From Anaerotignum faecicola (GTDB lineage: Bacteria; Bacillota; Clostridia; Lachnospirales; Anaerotignaceae), in assembly GCA_024460105.1 (NCBI GenBank), contig JANFXS010000008.1, positions 1 through 64,000 on the forward strand: a stretch of 64,000 nt of DNA, in the 5' to 3' direction. Of this stretch, positions 16,658-23,469 are shown piece after piece; positions within the stretch are counted from its first letter, which is position 1; each line of letters starts with the position of its first letter. The notes under the pieces were generated by a model. It was not told where the DNA came from, searched no databases, and worked only from the letters and a program-made list of their open reading frames with translations. Both the position numbers and the translations under genes were made by a program.

Positions 16658-17410
16658 TTAAATATTTTTGGGGCATACATATCTCGGCAGGGATTTGCTG
16701 TGTCTTCCGTATTCAATGGCGGAAACGGGACAGCGGCATATACACGCCATACAATGAGTGCAGTTATTGCCCCAGGAAGGACGGCCGTTTTTAAGGCTTA
16801 TGTTGAAAAGAGGACAAACGGAAACGCATTTGCCGCATGAAATACAATTTTCCTTTGCATAAAACTTTTTTGCATGCACAAAGGCGGGATAGAAAAGCAT
16901 ATTGACAACACCGCTTTCTATATTGTCTTTAAGCGTTATATGCGGGCGTGGAAAAGTTTTGCCGCGTTTTATAAATTTAGCGGCGTTGCCGATTGCCTTT
17001 TCCGATTTTTCTATGATTTTAAGCGATTCGCTTTTCGTAGGCGTAGAAAAAAGCGCAATATAGTTTTCCGGCATTATAACGGCGGCGCATCCCATAAATT
17101 TAAGGCATTTTTTGCGGCACAGAGTTTTAAGGTATTTTTCGGCGGCTCCGATATTTTCGCCGCACGTCATTACAAAGTATATTTCATTATTTCCCGTAAG
17201 GGGCGTATTTTCAAGCCATCTGTGCACAATACGGGGTATCCTCCAGGCGTAAGTGGGCGTTACTATAACCCACGGGTCGTCGGAATGTATTTCGGAAAAG
17301 TCGTTGTTTCGGATTTTATCAAAAAGATCGACGGCTTTTCCGCCGTTAGCTTTGGCAATACGTTTCGCCGTATATTCGCTGTTTCCTGTGCCTGAAAAGT
17401 ACAATATCAT
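16658..17410 (-). CDS. EFR1-type flavodoxin/ferredoxin fusion protein
   Basis: The protein (250 residues) fuses a flavodoxin-like N-terminus to two 4Fe-4S clusters. MILYFSGTGNSEYTAKRIA is the FMN phosphate loop and TPTYAWRIPRIV the second flavin loop. The Cys sets are CISCGKCVSVCP (Cys189, 192, 195, 199) and CTHCMACICRCP (Cys217, 220, 223, 227). The architecture is common in anaerobic Firmicutes and is usually annotated as EFR1 family ferrodoxin. It should shuttle electrons between flavin and low-potential iron-sulfur partners, but no partner is adjacent. The start ATG has an AAAGGAGG ribosome-binding site on the minus strand near 17420. It stands as a single gene. Confidence 0.9.
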   Translation of the reverse strand: MILYFSGTGNSEYTAKRIAKANGGKAVDLFDKIRNNDFSEIHSDDPWVIVTPTYAWRIPRIVHRWLENTPLTGNNEIYFVMTCGENIGAAEKYLKTLCRKKCLKFMGCAAVIMPENYIALFSTPTKSESLKIIEKSEKAIGNAAKFIKRGKTFPRPHITLKDNIESGVVNMLFYPAFVHAKKFYAKENCISCGKCVSVCPLFNISLKNGRPSWGNNCTHCMACICRCPVSAIEYGRHSKSLPRYVCPKNI

Positions 17411-17602
17411 AAAATTTACCTCCTTTTATATTTTTAATCATGCGTACAGGCCATACTGCCGCCATGATGAAAAGGCGGCGGCTTTACGGGTGCATTTTCA
17501 GCCTTTGCAGAGCGGAGTTACAGGCAAAAGGCCTTTGACAGAGCTTTAAAGCTTATATAATGTTTTGCGCTCTGAATACATATTTTACACACGGCCTGTT
17601 GT

Positions 17603-18019
17603 TCAGTTTTTGCTTTCATAATAAAAATACGCCGCAATTTCGGCGAACATGGAAATTGTAAATGCAAACGCAAGACCCACGGCTATGCCTATAAAACCTT
17701 CATAACCCGATAATTTCCCCATTATCAGCATCGCAAGCATCAATATAAATGATATTGCCTGTGTGAGCGTAAACGATTTGCTTTTGGATTTCATGTCAAT
17801 AAGGCGGTTTCGTTCGTCGAGTTCGTCAAGTTTATCTTCAAACGACAGTTTTGACGAAAAACAGCGACGCAAAGATCCCAATCCGAAAAACATCAGAAGC
17901 AGGGCGAGTATAACGGTTTTAAATTCAATTCCCGTAAAAAAAGAAGTTATTAAATTAAGCAGGGATAATAATATGCAGGAAAATCCGAAATAAAACGTCT
18001 TTCTGTTATAAATTTTCAT
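17603..18019 (-). CDS. Small integral membrane protein paired with an HTH regulator
   Basis: I chose the ATG at 18019 (138 residues), which overlaps the last codons of the HTH gene and has GGAGG a few bases upstream; a longer frame reaching 18070 has no ribosome-binding site. Four hydrophobic segments are visible, two before and two after a charged central loop (LSFEDKLDELDERNRLIDMKSKSKS) that probably lies in the cytoplasm. No named domain is evident. The overlap with the HTH gene shows translational coupling. Such HTH/membrane-protein pairs are common in Firmicutes, and the membrane protein may sense a signal or act as the regulated output. Confidence 0.8.
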   Translation of the reverse strand: MKIYNRKTFYFGFSCILLSLLNLITSFFTGIEFKTVILALLLMFFGLGSLRRCFSSKLSFEDKLDELDERNRLIDMKSKSKSFTLTQAISFILMLAMLIMGKLSGYEGFIGIAVGLAFAFTISMFAEIAAYFYYESKN

Positions 18020-18236
18020 ATTCTCTGTCCTCCAGTTCTTTATTTTCTTTAAGGCAGCAAAGCTCTTCAACGGACACGCCGAACAGCAGGGCTATCCTGT
18101 ATGCAAGCATAAGCGACGGGCTGTACTGGCCTTTTTCGATTGATATAATTGTACGCGAAGAAACATGCGCAAGGTCGGCAAGTTGATGCTGTGTCATTTT
18201 CATTGCCAAACGCAGTTCTCTGACTTTGGTTTTCAT
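18006..18236 (-). CDS. XRE-family HTH transcription regulator
   Basis: A short (76-residue) regulator consisting almost only of the XRE helix-turn-helix: MTQHQLADLAHVSSRTIISIEKGQYSPSLMLAYRIALLFGVSVEEL. The recognition region is SSRTIISIEKG. The ATG at 18236 is preceded by AAAGAGGGA. Its own promoter is bracketed by two near-identical palindromes, so it very likely represses itself and the downstream membrane-protein gene, which it overlaps. This is one of the compact DUF-free regulators often seen beside a small membrane protein. Confidence 0.9.
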   Translation of the reverse strand: MKTKVRELRLAMKMTQHQLADLAHVSSRTIISIEKGQYSPSLMLAYRIALLFGVSVEELCCLKENKELEDREYENL

Positions 18237-18258
18237 ATATTCCCTCTTTCCAAACAGT

Positions 18259-18324
18259 ATGAAGTTTACTTCATGTTATCACCGTTGGATTTGTATGTCA
18301 AGAAAAAAGTGAAGTATACTTCAT
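18259..18324 (-). promoter_or_regulatory. Autoregulated promoter with two palindromic operators
   Basis: On the minus strand TTGACA (plus 18296-18301) and TAACAT (plus 18273-18278) are 17 bases apart. Palindromes ATGAAGTTTACTTCAT (18259-18274) and GTGAAGTATACTTCAT (18309-18324) flank them, one overlapping the -10 and start and the other upstream of the -35, with centres 50 bases apart. This fits binding by the HTH protein with possible looping. Confidence 0.82.
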
Positions 18325-18617
18325 ATTAAGGTCGCCGCCAAAAGCGGTTGGCGAGCAATGTATATGCGGATGTTTAAGCCGCGGCTTAAAATACGGAAAG
18401 GGCACGCCGCTTTATGCGGGAATGTGTGGATACAATTCGCGGCCCCAAAGCTAGGCGGCAAGGCACTAAAAGCCATAAAATATAAAGAAAATATATGAGG
18501 GCATGAACAAAAAGTTGAAATTTGAAGAGTAATGGGTTATGCTTGAATTAACTATGCGGCTTATGCCGCCGCCGCTTTAATATACGAGTATTTTTGTGAA
18601 GGGAGGATGGATGTTAT

Positions 18618-19793
18618 ATGAGGAAAATATTTTTGGCCGTGGCCGTTACAGTGGGATTAATGTCTGCCGCAACGGTACAGGGGGCCGTGCCGAAAGCGGA
18701 GGTTAACGGACAGGAAATAGAACTTTCCGCTACGCCTTATGAAACGGGAGGCGCAGTAATGGTTCCGCTTATGGATTTTATGCATGTTTTTAATACCAAT
18801 ATGGCATATTGGGACGGTGAAACTAAATCGGCATACATGGACGACGGGCTAAAAGTTACCGCGGGAACGGAAGAGGCCGCCGTTATAAAAAAATACGGCT
18901 GGACTCCAGGAGAAAACGAGGAATATTTAAAGGTATATAAACTTGAAAAGCTCCCGGTCATAATAAACGGGAAAATGATGGTTCCCGTGAGTTTCCTTGA
19001 AGAATATGCACAGGGCGCCGCAGAATTTGCATACGATGCGGAAAGCGGGTATATAAGGTGTTATATGACCAAAATAGACGGCCGATATTTTCCGGTTTTA
19101 AAGGCGGACTCTCAAAATGGAGATATGGGGGACTTGGAAGAAAGCCTGAAAAAATATTTGAAATATTTTGACGCCGGACTTTTTGAAGCCGATAAAAGCG
19201 GGTACAAGGACGGAGACGGCAATATCGTTTACAGAGGGAAAAGGTTCCCGCAAAGGACTGTGACCGTTACTTTTTTAGCCAATTATGCAATAAATGTTAA
19301 GGATAATTATAATTATGCCGTGAGCCAAAGAGGAACGGAAGGTTTCGAGGTTAAGGAATACGAAGAGTATACGGAGATTGCAAACAGTGAATTCAGGGTG
19401 CGGCTTTTTTCCGATAAAGTTTTTGACGTGGGAAAAGAAATAACCGCATATGCAGAGGCGGAATATATCGGGCCGGAGAGATCGGCATATATATGCCACA
19501 GCGCGCCGTGCATTACAATCAGTCTTAAGGGCGGCATTTACAATATCGGCGGTTCAGTTGACAATATAGGGGTTTATGAAACATGGCCAAAAGGCAAGGT
19601 TTACAGGTTTGATCTTGTAAAAGGCGGCGGCTGGGACAAAGAGGACGCGGCGTTTTGGGAGGAATATTTTTCGGTTCCAGAAATATATGTGCCGGAGGGG
19701 GAATATACGCTCACGGTAAACTTTAATATTACGGACGCAGGCGACGGCAGGGAATTTAAAGCCGCCGCGACTAGGGGCATAACCGTTAAATAG
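18618..19793 (+). CDS. Exported stalk-domain (copper amine oxidase N-like) protein, first of a tandem pair
   Basis: The 391-residue protein starts with a signal peptide (MRKIFLAVAVTVGLMSAATVQG). The next 140 residues contain two copy-like segments ending in VMVPLMDFMHVF and MMVPVSFLEEYA, the VP-L pattern of the Cu_amine_oxidN1 stalk domain found in many exported Clostridia proteins. The rest is a unique beta-rich region rich in Tyr and Gly that ends EIYVPEGEYTLTVNFNI...GITVK. There are no catalytic copper-oxidase motifs, so the domain is probably structural or wall-associating. The downstream gene is a paralogue over its whole length, indicating tandem duplication. GGGAGG supports the start. 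Confidence 0.82.
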   Translation: MRKIFLAVAVTVGLMSAATVQGAVPKAEVNGQEIELSATPYETGGAVMVPLMDFMHVFNTNMAYWDGETKSAYMDDGLKVTAGTEEAAVIKKYGWTPGENEEYLKVYKLEKLPVIINGKMMVPVSFLEEYAQGAAEFAYDAESGYIRCYMTKIDGRYFPVLKADSQNGDMGDLEESLKKYLKYFDAGLFEADKSGYKDGDGNIVYRGKRFPQRTVTVTFLANYAINVKDNYNYAVSQRGTEGFEVKEYEEYTEIANSEFRVRLFSDKVFDVGKEITAYAEAEYIGPERSAYICHSAPCITISLKGGIYNIGGSVDNIGVYETWPKGKVYRFDLVKGGGWDKEDAAFWEEYFSVPEIYVPEGEYTLTVNFNITDAGDGREFKAAATRGITVK

Positions 19794-19906
19794 GCAGTTA
19801 AAGGCGGTTTCATAAGCAGACGGAGAAAATATGGGGCATATGCACAGTTGTGCTTAAAAGTGAGTTTTTGATTAGTGCGCATCTGTTTTGGAACGGGGGA
19901 GAAGTT

Positions 19907-21100
19907 ATGAGGAAAATGTTTTTAGTTTTGGCCGCAGCGGCAAGCTTACTATACGCCGTGACGGCACAGGGCGCTGTAAACAAAACCGCGGTTAACGGAA
20001 AACCTTTTGAATTTTCGGTTCCGCCGGCGGAAACGGAAGGCGTAGTTATGGTTCCTGCCGCCGATTTTATGGCATTGTTCAACAATGATATAATTTGTTG
20101 GAACGACGAAACAAAATCCGCTTATATGGCCGACAGACTTAAAATTACGGTTGGAGCCGACAAGGCCTTAATTTTAAAAGATTATCCATTGGATTGTAAA
20201 GGCGGAAGCGAGGTTTCGGAAGTTTACAGACTGGAAAAAGCCCCGTTGATAATAAACGGGAAGCTGATGGTTCCTCTGAGTTTTATAGAGGAATATGGAA
20301 GCAAGTACGCGGAAATCGAATATAATGAAAACGACGGAAGTCTTAGCTGTTATATAGACGATTTAAGCGGCGTTGACAAAATATATATGCCGATTATAAA
20401 AACGGATATTCAAAACGGCGGCAGGGATAAGGTTGAAGAATACTTGGAAAATGTTCTTACATATTTTGATAGGGATTTTTTTAAGTATGACGATAGCGGA
20501 TATAAAGACGGAAACGGATGCATTTTATACAGCGGAAAAGAATTCCCGGAAAGAACTGTAAAAGTTATTTTTTTAAACGGATATGCAATAAGAGTTGAGG
20601 ACGGATATATCCGCAGCCGTTTAAGGTATGAAAACTCCGAAGAATTTGAGGTTAAGGAATACGCGGCGTATACTGAAGCTGTAAGCGACGAGTTTATGGT
20701 TCGGATTTATTCCCCGAAGGAGTTTACAGCCGACAGCGAGATAACGGCTTATGCCGAGGCGGCGTATATCGGACCTGAAGACTACATATATATATGCCGA
20801 GGAGATCCTTGCCTTTCCGTAGGCCTTGCGGGAGGCATATACGATATAAGCGGGATTACGGACGAAATCGGTATTTATGAGTTGTGGGAAAAAGGCGAGG
20901 TTCGCAAGGCGGAACTCCTTAAAGGCGGCATGTGGAACCCTGACGATGAGGACGCGGCGTTTTGGGAGGAATATTTTTCGATTCCCGAAATATATGTGCC
21001 GGCGGGGGAATATACGCTTACGGCATATTTTGGCGTTACAAGCGTAGGCGATGGGAGAAAGTTTAAGGTTCAGGTTCCGAGGGATATAACCGTTAAATAG
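19907..21100 (+). CDS. Exported stalk-domain protein, second of a tandem pair
   Basis: The ATG at 19907 has GGGGGAG 6 bases upstream and gives a signal peptide (MRKMFLVLAAAASLLYAVTAQG); the longer frame from 19850 would bury it. The 397-residue product aligns end to end with the previous gene. Shared blocks are VMVPAADFMALFN, LMVPLSFIEEY, EEFEVKEYAAYTE, AEAAYIGPEDYIYICRGDPC and DAAFWEEYFSIPEIYVPAGEYTLT. The middle has diverged well beyond the conserved blocks, so the duplication is old. It is probably co-transcribed with the first copy (113-base gap). Function unknown; a surface location is expected. Confidence 0.82.
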   Translation: MRKMFLVLAAAASLLYAVTAQGAVNKTAVNGKPFEFSVPPAETEGVVMVPAADFMALFNNDIICWNDETKSAYMADRLKITVGADKALILKDYPLDCKGGSEVSEVYRLEKAPLIINGKLMVPLSFIEEYGSKYAEIEYNENDGSLSCYIDDLSGVDKIYMPIIKTDIQNGGRDKVEEYLENVLTYFDRDFFKYDDSGYKDGNGCILYSGKEFPERTVKVIFLNGYAIRVEDGYIRSRLRYENSEEFEVKEYAAYTEAVSDEFMVRIYSPKEFTADSEITAYAEAAYIGPEDYIYICRGDPCLSVGLAGGIYDISGITDEIGIYELWEKGEVRKAELLKGGMWNPDDEDAAFWEEYFSIPEIYVPAGEYTLTAYFGVTSVGDGRKFKVQVPRDITVK

Positions 21101-21512
21101 GCGGTTTTGAAAATATGGACGCGGTTATTTAAATCGTTAAGCCGTCACAGACAGAAGAATAAATAAGGTTTTCCATTTAACCAACGGGAACAATGCCGAA
21201 GTTAAAAAGAAAGCGGATGTATAAAACGGCCGTATTCGGTAGAATCTCCTTTAAGCGGCGTTTTAGCTGTTTTGATAGTTTATTTTTAAGCAAGAATTGA
21301 AACGGGTCCGTTTTTGGACACGGCAAGGAACGCTGTCTTTATGGCGGCGTTTTTTATATTGCGCCTGACATTTTAAATCTTTCGCCGGGAAACTTGAAAT
21401 ATGTATCGGCGGCGGGGGTTTTATTCGGAAATATGCCTTTGCGGAGTTTTTCGTGCAGGACGGAAGCGGGCGGAAAAGAATATATTATAAAATGTGTGTG
21501 GAGTATAAAAAA

Positions 21513-21612
21513 GCCGCCGATATTAGCCGGGAAGGTTGCAGTTGTAATAATAATGCCGCCGATATTAGCCGTGAAGATTGCAGTTGCAATAAAAACGCCG
21601 CCGATATTTTGC
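21513..21612 (+). repeat. 42-bp tandem repeat, about 2.4 copies
   Basis: Units start at 21513, 21555 and 21597, each with GCCGCCGATATT. Because 42 is a multiple of three, a short open frame (AADISREGCSCNNN-type repeat) runs through, but no ribosome-binding site or full gene is convincing. The surrounding 21101-21866 gap shows no other gene. Confidence 0.6.
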
Positions 21613-21866
21613 GGGAAAAATTATGTTTCCGTATTTACATGGCGTTCCCATAAGATTTTTGTTTCCGAGCTTTACCGAAAAGCGCATCCGTTTGATTTAG
21701 AAAAACAAATACGTTTGATTTTCGGCGGGCATTTATAAATTACAGTCCGAATTTATACGGATTCCATAAAGAAATGTTTATCCATGAAAGCTTTCTTTAT
21801 AAACCGGTTCGGGACGGACGGAACGGTTTGGAAGGCGCGGAGGCCGAAGATATTTTTTTGATTTTT

Positions 21867-22126
21867 TATCTCGGCTTACATGGACGCACGCGTTTTTAAT
21901 CGGCGGGAGAGGCGCAATAGCCGCGTCAATGCGGCTTGGCTCAGGGTTCGCGGCGACTTTGCTTTTATGACGATACTGCTGAAAACCCTCAGATCTCGCA
22001 AAGAAAATTTTTTAATGTTCAAGACGCGTAAGCGCATACGCGGCGGTTCCGGCGGCAAGCGCAGGCAGGGCCGAAACGCGGAAAGTTTTTCTTGCAAGAC
22101 GCGCTGGTCATTGTAAAACCAAAACC
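21867..22126 (+). mobile_element. MITE-like element copy
   Basis: Degenerate terminal repeats (CTCGGCTTACATGGACGCAC on the left; ATTGTAAAACC on the right) enclose the family body (CTCGCAAAGAAAATTTTTTAATG, GCGCATACGCGGCGG, GAAACGCGGAAAGTTTTTC). It lies just upstream of the recombinase gene. Confidence 0.6.
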
Positions 22127-22245
22127 AAAAACGGCGGAATAAAAAATTTATTTTGTCTTATTTCATATTAAATAAAATAATCCTTTAGAATAAAGTCGGC
22201 GGGACTATGAAATGATATGTATAAAACTTTCGGGAGGCAGAATAA

Positions 22246-23088
22246 ATGGATTATATTATTAGCCGTGAAGATATTCGGCAGTTTAACATGCATTTGAAGA
22301 TAACAGAGCGCAGCGGCGCAACCATAGGGCAGTATGTACGGGTTGCGGGAAAACTTTACGAATATTCGGAAGGGAAAGGGGTTTCAAAAAACAGTCTGTT
22401 GGAATGGAAACAACAGCTTTCCCAAAGGTATGCCGTTTCAAGCGCAAATGCGTATATTGCCGCGGCAAACAGCTTTTTCAGGTTTATGGAATGGGAACAG
22501 TTTATTATTAAGCCGTTTAAAAGGCAGAAAGAAATATTTATGAATGAAAAGAAAGAGCTTACTAAAGAGGAATACAGAAAGCTTGTGGAGACGGCGTGCA
22601 GGAGCGGCAGGAAACGCTTGTCTCTTGTGATGCAAAGTATATGTTCTACGGGGATAAGGATTTCCGAGCTGAATTTTATTACTGTCGAAGCCGTTAAGGA
22701 GGGACGCGCGGAAGTCAGCTGCAAGGGAAAAAGGCGGATTGTTTTTCTGCCTAAAAAGCTCAGAGCTTTGCTTAAAAACTATATAAAAGAAGAAAACAAA
22801 ATTACCGGGCCTGTATTTACTTCCAAAAGCGGCAGACCTCTTAACAGGAGCAATATTTGGCGGGAAATGAAAGGGCTGTGCCGATATGCCGGGGTAAGCG
22901 GAGAAAAGGTTTACCCGCACAATTTCAGATATTTATTTGCGAAGTCTTATTATTCGATGGAAAAAGATATAGTGAAGCTTGCGGATCTTCTTGGGCATTT
23001 TAATATAAATACTACCAGGATTTACATTATGGAAAGCGGGCGCAAACATGCGCAACAAATTGAAAAGCTGGGGCTTATAATAACATAA
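22246..23088 (+). CDS. Tyrosine recombinase, candidate invertase for the adjacent promoter switch
   Basis: The 280-residue protein has the N-terminal SAM-like core-binding domain (residues about 1-95) and the C-terminal catalytic domain with all active-site residues: Arg138 in STGIRISEL, a Lys in CKGKRR (160/162), His225 and Arg228 in HNFR, His251 in LLGHFN and Tyr260 in TTRIYIM. Its compact size matches Xer/Fim-type site-specific recombinases rather than long phage integrases with arm-binding domains. The stop codon lies inside the left inverted repeat of the 221-bp invertible segment. GGGAGG precedes the ATG. No phage or transposon cargo is adjacent, so a local DNA-inversion role is the best reading. 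Confidence 0.88.
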   Translation: MDYIISREDIRQFNMHLKITERSGATIGQYVRVAGKLYEYSEGKGVSKNSLLEWKQQLSQRYAVSSANAYIAAANSFFRFMEWEQFIIKPFKRQKEIFMNEKKELTKEEYRKLVETACRSGRKRLSLVMQSICSTGIRISELNFITVEAVKEGRAEVSCKGKRRIVFLPKKLRALLKNYIKEENKITGPVFTSKSGRPLNRSNIWREMKGLCRYAGVSGEKVYPHNFRYLFAKSYYSMEKDIVKLADLLGHFNINTTRIYIMESGRKHAQQIEKLGLIIT

Positions 23089-23105
23089 TCGTGATTATGT
23101 TGTAA
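23082..23105 (+). repeat. Left inverted repeat / recombination site of the invertible segment
   Basis: The core is AACATAA-TCGTGA-TTATGTT at 23082-23101, two 7-base arms around an asymmetric 6-base spacer, followed by GTAA. It matches the right repeat in inverse orientation at 23 of 24 positions. It includes the last codon and stop of the recombinase. Confidence 0.85.
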
Positions 23106-23136
23106 CAAAAAAGATAAGCTTATTTTTATAACCTGT

Positions 23137-23166
23137 ATTATACAATACATATCATCGATTTTGCAA
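23137..23166 (-). promoter_or_regulatory. Promoter inside the invertible segment, pointing left
   Basis: On the minus strand TTGCAA (23161-23166) and a perfect TATAAT (plus ATTATA, 23137-23142) are 18 bases apart. In this orientation it would transcribe antisense across the end of the recombinase gene. Confidence 0.75.
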
Positions 23167-23213
23167 CATATATTAAAAATTTTACAGCGATTTGGAAATT
23201 AATTTTATTTACG

Positions 23214-23276
23214 GCGCGCAAATAAGGCCGAAAACAGATTGATTTTTTAATTTCGGCTTATTTGTGTGCGTTTTTA
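23214..23276 (+). terminator. Long hairpin terminator inside the invertible segment
   Basis: The arms GCGCGCAAATAAGGCCGAAA and TTTCGGCTTATTTGTGTGC pair over about 20 base pairs with one bulged G, followed by TTTTT. There is no T run on the left side, so it works only toward the surface-protein gene as read here. Confidence 0.8.
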
Positions 23277-23326
23277 TCCTATAGCTGTGCGCCGTTTGGA
23301 ATTTTCCGAAAAAGACAGAATCGTTT

Positions 23327-23350
23327 TTACAACATAATCACGATAATGTT
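23327..23350 (-). repeat. Right inverted repeat / recombination site
   Basis: AACATAA-TCACGA-TAATGTT at 23331-23350, preceded by TTAC. The spacer TCACGA is the reverse complement of TCGTGA in the left site, so the two sites have opposite polarity and recombination should invert rather than delete. Confidence 0.85.
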
Positions 23351-23385
23351 GTTTAGCTGAAGAAGGGGTTATAAGGAGGCGATCT

Positions 23386-23430
23386 ATGGCTGGGCAATTA
23401 ATTATATCGTCTGGATTTATTCGGCGATAA
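23386..23430 (+). CDS. Possible 14-residue leader peptide before the surface protein
   Basis: ATG at 23386 follows an ideal AAGGAGG by 6 bases and encodes MAGQLIISSGFIRR, then stops. A second mini-frame (23432-23473, MNGRNMFIGGKNL) ends in TGA overlapping the ATG of the main gene, which could couple translation. Both could be chance. Confidence 0.35.
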   Translation: MAGQLIISSGFIRR

Positions 23431-23469
23431 AATGAACGGAAGGAATATGTTTATAGGAGGTAAAAATTT

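Larger units (their letters stand above)
23106..23326 (+). promoter_or_regulatory. 221-bp invertible promoter segment (as read: OFF)
   Basis: This non-coding segment lies between two 24-base inverted repeats. It holds a promoter on the minus strand (23137-23166), pointing away from the surface-protein gene, and a plus-strand terminator (23214-23276), facing that gene. Inversion would bring the promoter to about 23266-23295 reading right into the gene and turn the terminator leftwards. The recombinase is adjacent. The architecture is that of known phase-variable switches, though inversion is inferred and not observed here. Confidence 0.8.

Noticed and set aside
16249-16794. 181-codon frame after the antiporter
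   Set aside because: Runs through a terminator and antisense into the EFR1 gene; only the first 50 codons look protein-like, treated as decayed remnants.
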